A DNA stretch of 64,000 nt from an uncultured Cohaesibacter sp. (GCF_963664735.1 NZ_OY761553.1:2867303-2931302); one strand, 5' to 3'; positions 1 through 9,145 are shown, numbered from the stretch's first letter. The notes: generated by a model not told the origin, from the letters alone. Program-made: numbers and translations.

Positions 1-122
1 GAATATTTCCAAGATGGAATAGGCCTCTCCACTGCGAGATTCCCGGAAAAATTGAAACTGTGCTATTCAAGGATGAATACTTGTCTTTTGAGCAAAGCAA
101 AACCTGTTGGGGAGGGGCCGCT

Positions 123-851
123 ATGACGATTGACTGGAGTCAACACCGCAGAGATGTTCATAATCTTGGGCAGATACAAGACTTTCTCAAACAGTTGGTC
201 TATGGCGGAAACGACGGTATCGTGACGACATTTGCCATTGTCGCAGGCTTTGCCGGAGCGCAAGCTGAAGGCGTTGCCCAAATCGGTGCTATTGCGGTGA
301 TCGTTTTCGGCTTTGCAAACCTGTTTGCCGATGCCGTTTCGATGGGGCTGGGTGAGTTTCTGTCAACACGGTCTCAGCAGGACCTCTATCTCAAACAACG
401 CAGATTCGTCCTAGAGGAGCTCACCAACCATCCCCAACAGGAATATGACGAACTCATACAGATGATGACCGAACGCGGCTTGCAAAAGGACTCTGCGGTA
501 ATCATCGCCAATGAAGTCATGAAAAGCCCCGAGCTGGTCGCTGATCTGATGATGAATTACGAGTTGGAAATGCATGACATGAGGCAGGTGTCCCCCATCA
601 TCGATGGTCTGGTTACCTTTCTGTCCTTCGTCTCTTTTGGAGTTGTGCCGCTTGTGCCCTATCTCTTGTTTGCCCCAACGGAGACCACCTTTTTCCTCTC
701 GGTATTAACAACCCTTATGGCTCTGGTCGGGCTAGGGCTGCTCAGATGGTATTCTACGCGCGAAAAGATCGTACGCTGTGTGGGAGAAACCATATTGGTG
801 GGCGGCGCATGCGCTCTGGTTGCTTTTGCTGTCGGCGCGATCATCGGCTAA
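123..851 (+). CDS. VIT1/CCC1-family Fe/Mn transporter
   Basis: Predicted inner-membrane protein of 242 residues in the VIT1/CCC1 family, whose members move Fe2+ or Mn2+ out of the cytoplasm. Near the N-terminus is the family motif GGNDGIVTTFAIVAGFAGA, followed by a second membrane segment with DAVSMGLGEFLS. An acidic cytoplasmic stretch (EELTNHPQQEYDELIQMM) corresponds to the metal-binding region between TM2 and TM3. Three more hydrophobic segments close the protein. The frame is open from 60, but the ATG at 123 follows a GGGGAGGGG ribosome site and fits family starts, so I use it. It is first in the window and the small membrane gene at 956 follows on the same strand. The family call is strong; substrate is inferred from the family. 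Confidence 0.88.
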   Translation: MTIDWSQHRRDVHNLGQIQDFLKQLVYGGNDGIVTTFAIVAGFAGAQAEGVAQIGAIAVIVFGFANLFADAVSMGLGEFLSTRSQQDLYLKQRRFVLEELTNHPQQEYDELIQMMTERGLQKDSAVIIANEVMKSPELVADLMMNYELEMHDMRQVSPIIDGLVTFLSFVSFGVVPLVPYLLFAPTETTFFLSVLTTLMALVGLGLLRWYSTREKIVRCVGETILVGGACALVAFAVGAIIG

Positions 852-955
852 CCCGAAATGGGAACAGAGATCAAACGATACTGGTCATCGTGGGCAAAAC
901 GCGTTAGAGATGGAGAGAGAAAAATCTATTGTAGCGCCTTTTTATGGAGGCAAAT

Positions 956-1168
956 TTGTTTGATACCTCACACCCCATGTTCAAACCCTTGTGGGTTCGG
1001 CTCATGATCTGCATCGTCACCCTTGCTTGGGGTGGCTTCGAGTTTTTCATGGGCAGTGTAACCTGGGCCGTTATTTTTGCTGTCACCGGACTTATCTGCG
1101 TTTACCTCCTGTTGCTTGAGTATGAGCCGCCCGTAGAAGAGAAAGCCGATGGTGAGGAAGCCTCATGA
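956..1168 (+). CDS. small two-helix membrane protein (DUF3329-like)
   Basis: Predicted 70-residue protein with two hydrophobic segments (roughly residues 12-30 and 33-53) and an acidic C-terminal tail ending in EEKADGEEAS. I chose the TTG at 956 because GGAGG lies five bases upstream; the in-frame ATG at 944 has no ribosome site. The resulting N-terminus, FDTSHPMFKPLWVRLMI, resembles the short DUF3329 membrane proteins of Rhizobiales as I remember them. No function is known. It lies about 100 bases after the VIT-family gene and may share its transcript. Confidence 0.6.
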   Translation: MFDTSHPMFKPLWVRLMICIVTLAWGGFEFFMGSVTWAVIFAVTGLICVYLLLLEYEPPVEEKADGEEAS

Positions 1169-1327
1169 AAGGGTCAACACCAGTGTAGCCCCTTGTTGTT
1201 ACATGGCGCCGCGGATTTCTGCATCTTTCACTCAATATGACTGGATATGGCCAAGATGAAAGCGCATCCTTGGCCATGCCCCCCCCCGCAGATCGCATCC
1301 CCTTCCCCATTTTCAGAAAATAGAACC

Positions 1328-2314
1328 ATGTCTCAAGAATTTGCCATTTCCTTTGAAGATATCCTCGATGCAGCCAAACGCCTGAAGGGCTACGCGGTAC
1401 GAACCCCATTGCTCGAATTTGCACCCCTTAGTGAAAAGCTGGGCAGGCAGGTGTTGGTAAAATTCGAGGGTGCCCAGCACACGGGCTCTTTCAAATTCCG
1501 TGGCGCATTCAACCGCATCTCCACAATTGACCCTTCAGCGCGCAAGGCAGGCGTGGTGGCCTGGTCATCAGGCAATCACGCCCAGGGCATCGCAGCTGCG
1601 GCTCGGATGAATGGTATTCCAGCAACAATCGTGATGCCTAGCGACGCCCCAAAGATCAAAGTCAACAATACGCGCGCGCTTGGTGCTGAAATCATCTTCT
1701 ATGATCGCTACAGCGAATCCCGCGAGGAAATCGCCATGGCCTTCGTCAAGGAGCACGGCGCCATTCTCATTCCGTCCTATGATGATCCTTACGTCATCGC
1801 AGGCCAAGGCACCGTCGGACTTGAGATATTGCAGCAAGCTGAAGAGGCCGGAGCAGAAATCGGCGCTGTCATCGCGCCATGCGGCGGTGGCGGGCTCATT
1901 TCCGGCATAGCAACCGCGATCAAGGAAAACAAACCGAACGCTTGCGTTTATTCATCTGAGCCGGTTGGTTTTGACAGCACTGGCCGGTCTCTCAAGAGCG
2001 ACAAACCGGCAGAAAATATTCCTGATGCCCGCTCCATCTGCGATGCCCTGCAATCCCCATATCCTGGCACAATGACGCTCCCCATCAACAGGGAAAAGCT
2101 GGCTGGAGGCTTTGCGGTCAGTGACGAGGAAGTGAAAGCTGCTGTGCGCTTTGCATTTGAGAAACTCAAACTGGTTGCCGAGCCCGGTGGATCTGCGGGC
2201 CTTGCAGCGGCCCTTGCAGGCAAGATTCCTGCTTCTGATGGTGCGTTGGTCGTTGTGATCTCCGGGGCGAATGTTGATCCGGATCTCTATAGCGAGATTC
2301 TCTCTTCCAAATAG
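1328..2314 (+). CDS. threonine ammonia-lyase / serine dehydratase-type PLP enzyme
   Basis: Cytoplasmic fold-type II PLP enzyme of 328 residues. The PLP lysine is K56 in SFKFRGA, the substrate loop is SSGNHAQG near residue 83, and the phosphate-binding glycine loop is GGGGLISG near 186-193. There is no C-terminal ACT domain, so this is the short, catabolic or serine-racemase-like form and not the feedback-controlled IlvA. It should deaminate threonine or serine to a 2-oxoacid plus ammonia; the family also contains serine racemases and 3-hydroxyaspartate dehydratases, which I cannot exclude. The frame is open from 1247 but the ATG at 1328 matches family starts. A hairpin terminator follows. Confidence 0.85.
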   Translation: MSQEFAISFEDILDAAKRLKGYAVRTPLLEFAPLSEKLGRQVLVKFEGAQHTGSFKFRGAFNRISTIDPSARKAGVVAWSSGNHAQGIAAAARMNGIPATIVMPSDAPKIKVNNTRALGAEIIFYDRYSESREEIAMAFVKEHGAILIPSYDDPYVIAGQGTVGLEILQQAEEAGAEIGAVIAPCGGGGLISGIATAIKENKPNACVYSSEPVGFDSTGRSLKSDKPAENIPDARSICDALQSPYPGTMTLPINREKLAGGFAVSDEEVKAAVRFAFEKLKLVAEPGGSAGLAAALAGKIPASDGALVVVISGANVDPDLYSEILSSK

Positions 2315-2355
2315 TCTGGATCACCGCACCTGAAGAGCAATCTTACGATAAAATG

Positions 2356-2388
2356 AGGCCCGAAGGATTTTTCCGCGGGCCTTTTTAC
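2356..2388 (+). terminator. intrinsic terminator after the PLP dehydratase
   Basis: AGGCCCG at 2356-2362 pairs with CGGGCCT at 2376-2382, followed by a T-rich run. It separates the dehydratase from the convergent chemoreceptor gene and may serve both. Confidence 0.75.
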
Positions 2389-2415
2389 TTTTATAGAAGT
2401 CTCAAGTGGCTTGCT

Positions 2416-4398
2416 TCAGTGCAAAATTCGAATGCCGCCATTCTTGCCATCAGACCAAACCGTTTGCGCGGTATGGATTTGCCCATCCATTTTGATCCTC
2501 ACGGTCTTGCCAACCATATCCTCGGGAAGCCCTTTGACCCCAATTCCGGCTCTGGATTTATCCGTTACCTGCAGCGTAAGCGAGCGATCATCTGTGAAGA
2601 CGTGAACTTCCCCTACAGTCTCGTTTCTTATGAGGCCGCGCTTGTCTGCGTCACTCAGATCATTCGACAGAGCCTCCCCAAGACGATCAAGCACATGCAG
2701 GACATCATGACTGGCTTTGTCCAACTCCTGAATTTTGGCAAAAGCCTTGTCAGGATCACCCGCAGAGTAGCTTTCAAGCGCCTGCCTGGCTGCAGCATGA
2801 ACGCGTTCATGAGGAGCGACCAGTTCTTTATAGACTGGATGGGAGCGGATTTGCTCGTTACGAATGCCATCATACCACTTGCCCAAACGGCAATTGTGAT
2901 GGTCGGGCACATCCTTGCTTTTCCAGTTTTCCTGACCGACAATCGTGTCGAGCACACGCTTCTTGAAGAGTATGTGATCAATTTTCGCCATTTCGCAAAG
3001 GGAACGATGGGAGGCGGCTGAAAACCACTTGCTTGCCCCGGAATTGAACCCTTCGTTGCTCTTGTGCAAGGTATCAACAACACGCGCCAAGGTCTTGTCA
3101 TTTTCCTTGGAAAGATCTGAAACGCCCGCCAAACTGCCCGCGATCTCGTGGCTTGCCTTGGTCTGCTCGTGCAGGATTTCCGAGACTTCCCGCATGGCGC
3201 TGGTCACATCGTTGACCTGCGTTTCGATCTGATCCATTTGCCGATGAGCCCCGGCAATCATGTCCTGCCCTTTTTCAATGGCATTAAGAGAGCCGCTGAT
3301 CGACTGCTGGATGGTTCCCATTCCCTGATTGAGGGACTGGATACGCTTGGATATATCCTCTGCTGCCTTGTTGGAGTGCGCCGCCAGTTCCTTCACTTCG
3401 GCAGCGACCACCGCAAATCCCTTGCCTGACTCACCGGCTCTTGCGGCCTCAATCGTCGCATTGAGCGCCAAAAGATTGGTTTGGTTGGAGATATTCTCAA
3501 TCACAGTGAGAAACTCGCCGATCTGTTTGGAAGCCTCAATCAGCTCCACAAGGCTCTCTTCGGTCTGGCGCGAAGTGTTGGCAATATCGGTCATCGCATC
3601 AAGCACCGAATTCATGGCCCCCATGCCCTCAACGACCGAACGGCTGACCTGATTGGCATTTTGAGCGGTCTGTTCGCTATTGGCTGAAATCTGTTCTGTC
3701 GAGGCGACCATTTCGGTGACAGCTGCCGAAATGGCCTCTCCGCTCTGCGTTGCCCTTTGGGTATTACGCGAGAGCAAGGCCATATCCATGGAAATCGCAT
3801 TGATATCTTGCACTGTACGCGCCAGATTTTTCAAATTACGCAGATTGTCTTCTTCGAGCAGCTTCTCTTGCTGAATGCGCTGCATGACACCATTAAAGGT
3901 GCCAATAGAGAAGACCATGTCCATGAAGAACCGGGAGACGACAGCCTGCAAAATACGGCTCGCCTTGACGGGAGCCATCCGGTTTTTGCTCATAATAACG
4001 GGAATGAGGTCCTCAAGGATACGGCCATAGGATGCCACATACCATTGCACATCCAATTCTGCTTTAACATGGGCTTCGCCTACACGTATCGAGTGGCCTT
4101 CAAATTCCAGACCGACAGGGTTGTTGAGGATATATTCCCAATGCTTGGCCTGCGCCGATTTCAGGCGCGAAACGTCTGTCGTGTTCGCGCCAAGCTTACC
4201 TGCAAGCTCAGGTTCTACGGCTACTCTCTGGTAGAAGGCGTCAAGAACCGAGCTCAAGTCGCCCTGAATATTGCGCCATGCAGCCTGAGAGTATTTCATT
4301 TCACTCTCGCGGCTCTCCAAATAATTCGCGTATCGGCTTCCGGTAAATTCCGCGGAAACGGACACGTCTCTATGCTGTTGAGCAGTAGCCTTGGACAT
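2416..4398 (-). CDS. soluble globin-coupled chemoreceptor with CZB and PilZ domains
   Basis: Methyl-accepting chemotaxis protein of 660 residues with no transmembrane segment. Domains in order: a protoglobin sensor (about 35-180) with probable haem-ligand H110 in [15 protein letters not shown]; an MCP signalling domain with the hairpin tip [18 protein letters not shown] and [17 protein letters not shown]; a CZB zinc domain with [13 protein letters not shown] and flanking histidines ([15 protein letters not shown]); and a C-terminal PilZ domain with RGLIR (RxxxR) and DKSRAG (DxSxxG), the c-di-GMP contacts. It would sense O2 or redox through haem, respond to zinc or oxidants through CZB and to c-di-GMP through PilZ. 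The ATG at 4398 is preceded by GGGGAAGA; the frame is open to 4452 but that start lacks a ribosome site. No other chemotaxis gene is adjacent. Confidence 0.9.
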   Translation of the reverse strand: MSKATAQQHRDVSVSAEFTGSRYANYLESRESEMKYSQAAWRNIQGDLSSVLDAFYQRVAVEPELAGKLGANTTDVSRLKSAQAKHWEYILNNPVGLEFEGHSIRVGEAHVKAELDVQWYVASYGRILEDLIPVIMSKNRMAPVKASRILQAVVSRFFMDMVFSIGTFNGVMQRIQQEKLLEEDNLRNLKNLARTVQDINAISMDMALLSRNTQRATQSGEAISAAVTEMVASTEQISANSEQTAQNANQVSRSVVEGMGAMNSVLDAMTDIANTSRQTEESLVELIEASKQIGEFLTVIENISNQTNLLALNATIEAARAGESGKGFAVVAAEVKELAAHSNKAAEDISKRIQSLNQGMGTIQQSISGSLNAIEKGQDMIAGAHRQMDQIETQVNDVTSAMREVSEILHEQTKASHEIAGSLAGVSDLSKENDKTLARVVDTLHKSNEGFNSGASKWFSAASHRSLCEMAKIDHILFKKRVLDTIVGQENWKSKDVPDHHNCRLGKWYDGIRNEQIRSHPVYKELVAPHERVHAAARQALESYSAGDPDKAFAKIQELDKASHDVLHVLDRLGEALSNDLSDADKRGLIRNETVGEVHVFTDDRSLTLQVTDKSRAGIGVKGLPEDMVGKTVRIKMDGQIHTAQTVWSDGKNGGIRILH

Positions 4399-4745
4399 AT
4401 TCTTCCCCGATAAGAATGGTCTTTTGGAATTTGTCCATAGTATGGTTAACAAAAAGTTTTAAACTTGGCTGGCCACCACTGGTTTAGAAAAATAAAGTTA
4501 TACACCCATAAATTATGCGGTATTTTTCTAATATTTCTTTTTGTCCATTTCTAAACAATACTAGTCATTCAATAAGTTTTATGTCCATTCATCACCGATA
4601 CCAGACAGATTTCCCTCATCTGTAAACAATACCGCGCATTGTACTTATTCAGCCTTTCAAAAACTCTTGTTTCACTTTCATAAGATCTTGTTGCTAATAG
4701 ATATTTTTTGGTTGTATAACTGCTTCCAGCATAAAGGTAGAGCTG
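4399..4745. other. AT-rich intergenic region between chemoreceptor and LacI gene
   Basis: 347 bases without a convincing gene between two divergent genes, so it must hold both promoters. TGTCCAT occurs three times (4432-4438, 4542-4548, 4582-4588) and AAACAATAC twice. These may be binding sites, but I cannot assign a regulator. Confidence 0.5.
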
Positions 4746-5750
4746 ATGGCGCCCAAAAGACCGACTTTAAAGACGATTTCCCAACTGAGCGGATATGCTG
4801 TTACCACAGTCTCTCGCGCCTTGAACGATGGGCCGGAGATCGGCGCCGAAACCAAGGAAAAAGTCAAAAAGATTGCTCAGGAAATCGGTTACGTTCGCAA
4901 CCGGTCCGGGCTTGGTCTTGTCACCGGTAAAACCAATGTCATCTCTTTGGTGCTTTCGGCAGACCACGATGTGATCGACGACCACACGGGAAGATTGATT
5001 TCTTCTATAGCGCATAGCCTGAGAGGCTCGATCTACCATATGAATATCGTGACATTTTCCTCCCCGGAGGATCGTCTTGATGTCATCAAACATGTGGTGG
5101 AAACGCGCGCCGCAGATGCTGTCATCCTCAACCAGACAAAGCCGGAAGATGAACGGATTGCCTATTTGATGGAGCGCGCTTTCCCATTTGCAGCTTATGG
5201 CCGCACCAATTGGCAAGAACATCACCGATATTTCGACTTCGACACGGAAGCCTTCGGCGATCTGGCCGTGCGCAGACTTTATGAAAAAGGCAGACGCCAT
5301 TTTCTTGTCGTGCTGCCACCAAGAGAGTTGAGCTATAGCCAGCATTTGATTTCGGGCTTTCAGCGCGCCCGACAAGATTGTGACTATGAGCTTGAAATTC
5401 TGGATGGCGCCACCAGCCATGATACCGGGGCATTGCTTCTTAGCACCCTTCTTGACCGGCTCAAAACAGGAACCAGTGTTGATGCTATAATCGCCCCATC
5501 AACAGCCACTGCCGTTCTTTCTCTTGCTGCCATCGAGCAAAGCGGCAAAAAACTGGGTGTCGATATCGACGTTTTTGCCAAGGAAGCGAGCCCGTATCTC
5601 AAATTTATCAGAAGTGAAATCTACTCCGCCTATCAGGATCTGACCGTTGCGGGCGATTTTCTGGCGAAAGCTGCCATTCAGGCTATAGAAAAGCCAGAAA
5701 GTCCATTGATGCAAAGACTTGAGCCCACTACAGAAGACTGCAACAGTTAA
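4746..5750 (+). CDS. LacI-family transcriptional regulator
   Basis: Predicted 334-residue DNA-binding repressor. The N-terminal helix-turn-helix and hinge read PTLKTISQLSGYAVTTVSRAL followed by GPEIGAETKEKVKKIAQEIGY, the LacI signature; the rest is a periplasmic-binding-protein-like sugar sensor (about 62-320). The ATG at 4746 has AGGTAG upstream. The next gene, a beta-phosphoglucomutase-type HAD phosphatase, starts 80 bases downstream on the same strand, which suggests a carbohydrate effector. The ligand is not predictable from sequence alone. Confidence 0.9.
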   Translation: MAPKRPTLKTISQLSGYAVTTVSRALNDGPEIGAETKEKVKKIAQEIGYVRNRSGLGLVTGKTNVISLVLSADHDVIDDHTGRLISSIAHSLRGSIYHMNIVTFSSPEDRLDVIKHVVETRAADAVILNQTKPEDERIAYLMERAFPFAAYGRTNWQEHHRYFDFDTEAFGDLAVRRLYEKGRRHFLVVLPPRELSYSQHLISGFQRARQDCDYELEILDGATSHDTGALLLSTLLDRLKTGTSVDAIIAPSTATAVLSLAAIEQSGKKLGVDIDVFAKEASPYLKFIRSEIYSAYQDLTVAGDFLAKAAIQAIEKPESPLMQRLEPTTEDCNS

Positions 5751-5829
5751 ACAGTCTGTTTTCTTTATAATCAGGCAATTCCGAAAATCTCCCGCCCCCG
5801 ACAAATCCCTCAACCTATAGGAAAGTCAT

Positions 5830-6519
5830 TTGGTCTCCCATCCTCTTGCCAACGTTAAGGCCGTTATCTTCGATTTTGATGGAGTTCTCATCGACAGTGA
5901 GCCCATTTCTCTGGGCGAGTTGCAAAACAGCTTTGCCGAACACGGTATTCATCTCACATGGAGTGAAATGGTAAAGGGATTCCTGGGAACTGCACCTCGC
6001 GATATCATTCGCTTCATGAAAGAACGGACAGGTCGGGATCCGGAAGGAATTTTCCCCGAAGGCTGGCATGCAAAGGTTCTGGCTCGCTTCGAACAAGGCT
6101 TGACGATGATCAAGGGTGCTGAAGCTCTGTTGGACACACTGGATGAGCACGGTATCCCCTATTGTCTGGCATCGGGCAGCAGCCCGGACAGACTGGAGCT
6201 TGCCCTTTCCAAGATCGGACATGCCGCTCGCTTCGAAGGCCATGCCTTCAGCACGGAAATGGTGCCCAACGGGAAGCCTGCACCCGATATCTTCCTCTAT
6301 GCCGCCAGGGAACTCAAGGTGGAGCCCAAGGATTGCATGGTGATTGAGGATGGCGTAGCCGGTACTGTTGGCGCAAAAGCCGCAGGCATTGGGACTGTCG
6401 TGGGCCTGGTCGGAGGCAGCCATCTCAGCGATGAAGACCTTAGATCCATTCATGCCAACGCCTTGCGCACTGCAGGCTCAGATCTCATAATCGAAACTCT
6501 TGATGACCTGTTGGTCTGA
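5830..6519 (+). CDS. HAD-IA phosphatase / phosphoglucomutase-like protein
   Basis: Cytoplasmic HAD hydrolase of 229 residues. Motif I is DFDGVLIDSE with the nucleophile and acid aspartates, motif II is the serine in CLASGSS, the conserved lysine is in GKPAPD, and motif III is VIEDGVAG. An alpha-helical cap follows motif I, as in beta-phosphoglucomutase and 2-phosphoglycolate phosphatase relatives. The start is a TTG preceded by AGGAAAG. It follows a LacI regulator and is convergent with mntR, separated by a GC hairpin. The sugar phosphate used is unknown. Confidence 0.85.
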   Translation: MVSHPLANVKAVIFDFDGVLIDSEPISLGELQNSFAEHGIHLTWSEMVKGFLGTAPRDIIRFMKERTGRDPEGIFPEGWHAKVLARFEQGLTMIKGAEALLDTLDEHGIPYCLASGSSPDRLELALSKIGHAARFEGHAFSTEMVPNGKPAPDIFLYAARELKVEPKDCMVIEDGVAGTVGAKAAGIGTVVGLVGGSHLSDEDLRSIHANALRTAGSDLIIETLDDLLV

Positions 6520-6532
6520 TAAGAGCGATAAA

Positions 6533-6554
6533 GCGAAGGGCCAAAGGCCCTCGC
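6533..6554. terminator. GC hairpin between convergent HAD gene and mntR
   Basis: GCGAAGGGCC (6533-6542) pairs with GGCCCTCGC (6546-6554) around an AAA loop, with one bulged A. There is no strong T-run, so it is terminator-like and not a clear intrinsic terminator. Confidence 0.5.
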
Positions 6555-6579
6555 GGCAAGGCAATCCACAAGGGCCCTG

Positions 6580-7011
6580 TCAGTGCCCCTGCTCTTCCAA
6601 AAACTTGTTGAATGCTTCAAGCGTACGTTCGGAGACGTGGTGCTCCAGTCCTTCGGCATCAATCTCGGCGGTCTCTCTTGGCACCCCAACCGCAATCAAG
6701 AGCTCGACAACAGAGCGATGACGGGCGCGAACGCGGTTGGCCAGGGCTTCGCCTTCATCGGTAAGAAACACGCCCCTGTAAGGACGAGAGACGGCCAAGC
6801 CGTCCCGCTTTAAACGAGCAATTGCTTTGGTCGCAGTTGGATGAGCCACGCCCATGCGCTCCGCTATATCTGCCGTTCGGGCTTCTCCAAAATCCCTGAT
6901 AAGATCTCCGATCATTTCCACATAATCTTCCATCACCGCGCATGCCTGCGCTTCTCGTGCCCGAACGAAACGCACGCTTTGTTTGGATGGTCGATTGGAG
7001 TTTTCTGCCAT
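6580..7011 (-). CDS. mntR: MntR-type manganese-responsive regulator (DtxR family)
   Basis: Metal-dependent repressor of about 143 residues. It has an N-terminal winged helix with EDYVEMIGDLI and RMGVAHPTATKAIARLKRDGL, and a short dimerisation domain with LTDEGEALANRVRARHRSVVELLIAVGVP. It lacks the C-terminal SH3-like domain of DtxR/IdeR, as MntR proteins do. It is divergent from mntH, so it very likely represses mntH when Mn2+ is plentiful. I chose the ATG at 7011, after AAGAAGAAG and giving 27 residues before EDYVEMI as in relatives; an upstream ATG at 7050 is also in frame. Confidence 0.88.
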   Translation of the reverse strand: MAENSNRPSKQSVRFVRAREAQACAVMEDYVEMIGDLIRDFGEARTADIAERMGVAHPTATKAIARLKRDGLAVSRPYRGVFLTDEGEALANRVRARHRSVVELLIAVGVPRETAEIDAEGLEHHVSERTLEAFNKFLEEQGH

Positions 7012-7089
7012 TTTCTTCTTCTTTGCTTGTGTTGGCACCATGACCGGCATCCGATCACGACTCTTTGCGGTTTTGGGTAAAGAATGAAC

Positions 7090-7114
7090 GGCAAATTTGC
7101 AATTGGCAAATTTG
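7090..7114. promoter_or_regulatory. tandem GGCAAATTTG repeats upstream of mntR
   Basis: GGCAAATTTG occurs at 7090-7099 and 7105-7114, 15 bases apart; the first copy forms the palindrome GCAAATTTGC. The pair sits just upstream of mntR and may be an autoregulatory site. Confidence 0.45.
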
Positions 7115-7126
7115 GCGCATCGCTAA

Positions 7127-7143
7127 AACATGAATTTCATGTT
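7127..7143. promoter_or_regulatory. perfect inverted repeat in the mntR-mntH region
   Basis: AACATGAA (7127-7134) and TTCATGTT (7136-7143) form a perfect 8-base inverted repeat around one T. It differs from the MntR-like palindrome nearer mntH, so a second regulator may bind here. Confidence 0.5.
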
Positions 7144-7182
7144 CACAATCTCCTTTTAGACTATACTACCTATTGCAATTTA

Positions 7183-7198
7183 TTTAGCCAAGGCTAAA
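7183..7198. promoter_or_regulatory. probable MntR operator upstream of mntH
   Basis: TTTAGCC and GGCTAAA form a perfect palindrome around AA. The core TAGCC-AA-GGCTA resembles the TAGC-N4-GCTA core of enterobacterial MntR boxes. It lies 54 bases before the chosen mntH start, and a TATACT element at 7162-7167 could be the -10 box. Confidence 0.65.
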
Positions 7199-7251
7199 TT
7201 TAAGGAATGACAGATCACATTATATACAAGCCAAATCAAAGAGACCAATCC

Positions 7252-8538
7252 ATGTTTGCCACCGAACAAACTCGTATAAAGATGAGTGCAGTTCTATCCG
7301 GCCAGAGCCGAGGATGGAGAAGCAAACTGCTATTTGCCGGCCCTGCGATCATCGCATCGGTCGCATATATGGATCCGGGCAACTATGCGACAAACATTCA
7401 GGCTGGCGCAGGATATGGTTATGGATTGCTTTGGGTTGTTTTGCTGGCGAACCTGATTGCCATGCTGTTTCAGGCCCTGTCGGCACGGCTTGGTATTGTG
7501 ACGGGAAAAAATCTGGCCGAGCTCTGCCGTGATAATTTCTCGACGCCTGTAGTCTGGATCATGTGGGCTGTCAGCGAGATCGCCGCAATGGCTACGGATC
7601 TGGCAGAATTTCTCGGTGGAGCAATCGGTCTGGCCCTGTTGTTCGACATGCCTTTGATGGCGGGTATGGGCGTTACCGCGATCGTCACCTACGGCATCCT
7701 GCTGTTCGAGAATAAAGGCTTCCGTCCGATGGAACTGATCATCGGTGCCATGGTGAGTGTTATTGGCCTTTGTTATCTTGCAGAAGTTCTGGTCTCTCCT
7801 ATCGCCTGGGGCGAAGCTGCTACGGGCATTGTCACGCCTGAACTGGCCGATGCCGCAGCGTTGACCATCGCAGTGGGCATTATTGGTGCCACCGTAATGC
7901 CTCATGCCATTTATCTGCACTCTGGCCTGACGCAATCCCGTGCGGTTATTCGCACTGAAAGTGAACGCCGCAAAGTTCTTAAATATTCCAATTGGGAAGT
8001 GGTTATTGCGCTTGCTGTTGCTGGTATGGTCAACATGGCCATGGTCATGATGGCTGCCAGCGCCTTCCACAATGGACACAGCGAAGTGGCCGAGATCGAA
8101 ACCGCTTACCACACTTTGACGCCATTGCTCGGCGTGTTCGCAGCCGGAGCGTTTCTGGTATCGCTCATTGCATCGGGCATTTCCAGCTCGGTTGTGGGAA
8201 CGATGGCCGGGCAGATGATCATGCAGGGCTTCCTGCACTTCAGAATTCCAGTCTGGCTGAGACGTTTGATCACCATGATCCCGGCTTTTGCCGTGGTCGC
8301 AATGGGCGCAAACGCCACGCAAGCTCTGGTGATCAGTCAGGTTATTCTGAGTATTTCCCTGCCAGTACCAATGATTGCGCTGATCATTTTCACCTCTCGC
8401 CGCGACATCATGGGCGAATATGCAACGGGTAAAGCTGTCCGGACGCTAGCTGCCATCGGAGCAACGGCGGTATTGGTTCTCAACTTCGTCTTGCTTGCTG
8501 ACACCTTCGGTATTCCGGTGCCTTTCCTGGCAAGCTAG
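7252..8538 (+). CDS. mntH: NRAMP-family Mn2+/H+ symporter MntH
   Basis: Inner-membrane proton-coupled Mn2+ (and Fe2+) importer of 428 residues with about eleven hydrophobic segments. The metal-binding motif DPGNYATNIQAGAGYG is in TM1 and MPHAIYLHS in TM6, both diagnostic of NRAMP. The frame is open from ATG 7207, but there the AAGGA motif abuts the start codon with no spacing; ATG 7252 has AAAGAGA seven bases upstream, so I use it. It is divergent from mntR with palindromic sites between them. The gene ends before a strong terminator shared with acdR. Confidence 0.93.
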   Translation: MFATEQTRIKMSAVLSGQSRGWRSKLLFAGPAIIASVAYMDPGNYATNIQAGAGYGYGLLWVVLLANLIAMLFQALSARLGIVTGKNLAELCRDNFSTPVVWIMWAVSEIAAMATDLAEFLGGAIGLALLFDMPLMAGMGVTAIVTYGILLFENKGFRPMELIIGAMVSVIGLCYLAEVLVSPIAWGEAATGIVTPELADAAALTIAVGIIGATVMPHAIYLHSGLTQSRAVIRTESERRKVLKYSNWEVVIALAVAGMVNMAMVMMAASAFHNGHSEVAEIETAYHTLTPLLGVFAAGAFLVSLIASGISSSVVGTMAGQMIMQGFLHFRIPVWLRRLITMIPAFAVVAMGANATQALVISQVILSISLPVPMIALIIFTSRRDIMGEYATGKAVRTLAAIGATAVLVLNFVLLADTFGIPVPFLAS

Positions 8539-8597
8539 GAACTGGACAAACAAGCGTCCTGGCTGTCTGACCCTTACAGCCCATGAGACGCACACAA

Positions 8598-8637
8598 ACG
8601 AGCCGCACTCTTAAAAAGGTAGCGGCTCGTTGTTTTT
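8598..8637. terminator. intrinsic terminator between mntH and acdR
   Basis: ACGAGCCGC (8598-8606) pairs with GCGGCTCGT (8622-8630), followed by TTGTTTTT. It is oriented for mntH, and the 3' end of the convergent acdR gene (stop at 8611) lies inside the loop. Confidence 0.8.
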
Positions 8638-9072
8638 GACTTCCTTCATAACAAAAAAGGTTCGTGTCTGGCGCACCCCGGGCAAGGCGATCAACTGCGC
8701 ACCCAACAGGGCACTGAAGTCAGCGATATCCCGCACGCGGATTTTCAGGAGATAGTCAAAGTCTCCGGCCACCAGATTGCAATCGAGCACAAACGGCATT
8801 GTCGTGATGGCTTGCTCGAAAGCTGCAAAGCTTTCCGGCGTAGACCGATCCAGCACCACACCAACAACAACCAGAGTGCCCAAGCCAACTTGCTCGGGAT
8901 TGATTCTGGCGCGAACTCCTTCGATATAGCCTTCGTCAAACAGGCGTTGCGTGCGCCTGTGACAGGTTGCAGGGCTCACATTGACGCGCTCTGCCAGTTC
9001 AGCGTTGGTCAAGCGGCCATCTTTTTGCAGCAATCGCAAGATATTGCGGTCGATTTTGTCTAGAGTTGCCAT
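8611..9072 (-). CDS. acdR: Lrp/AsnC-type regulator, probably AcdR
   Basis: Lrp/AsnC-family DNA-binding protein of 153 residues. The N-terminal helix-turn-helix is LLQKDGRLTNAELAERVNVSPATCHRRTQRL; the C-terminal RAM domain carries the ligand-binding and oligomerisation sheet. It is divergent from the ACC deaminase gene 176 bases away. In rhizobia and other proteobacteria such Lrp-type neighbours (AcdR) activate acdS, so I infer the same role. The Lrp family call is certain; the AcdR name rests on context. Confidence 0.85.
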   Translation of the reverse strand: MATLDKIDRNILRLLQKDGRLTNAELAERVNVSPATCHRRTQRLFDEGYIEGVRARINPEQVGLGTLVVVGVVLDRSTPESFAAFEQAITTMPFVLDCNLVAGDFDYLLKIRVRDIADFSALLGAQLIALPGVRQTRTFFVMKEVKNNEPLPF

Positions 9073-9145
9073 GGCGTTATGAAAGAATCTTCCGTTACTG
9101 TCGATTATTTATATTAGCATGCTCACTTTGGCCGATAACATCAAC

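Noticed and set aside
3757-4413. 218-codon open frame antisense to the chemoreceptor
   Set aside because: It lies opposite the globin domain and is better explained as reverse reading of that gene.
7330-8322. Long open frame of 330 codons antisense to mntH
   Set aside because: It has no recognisable domain, is rich in His/Gln/Asn/Asp as expected from reverse reading of a membrane gene, and mntH is certain on the other strand.
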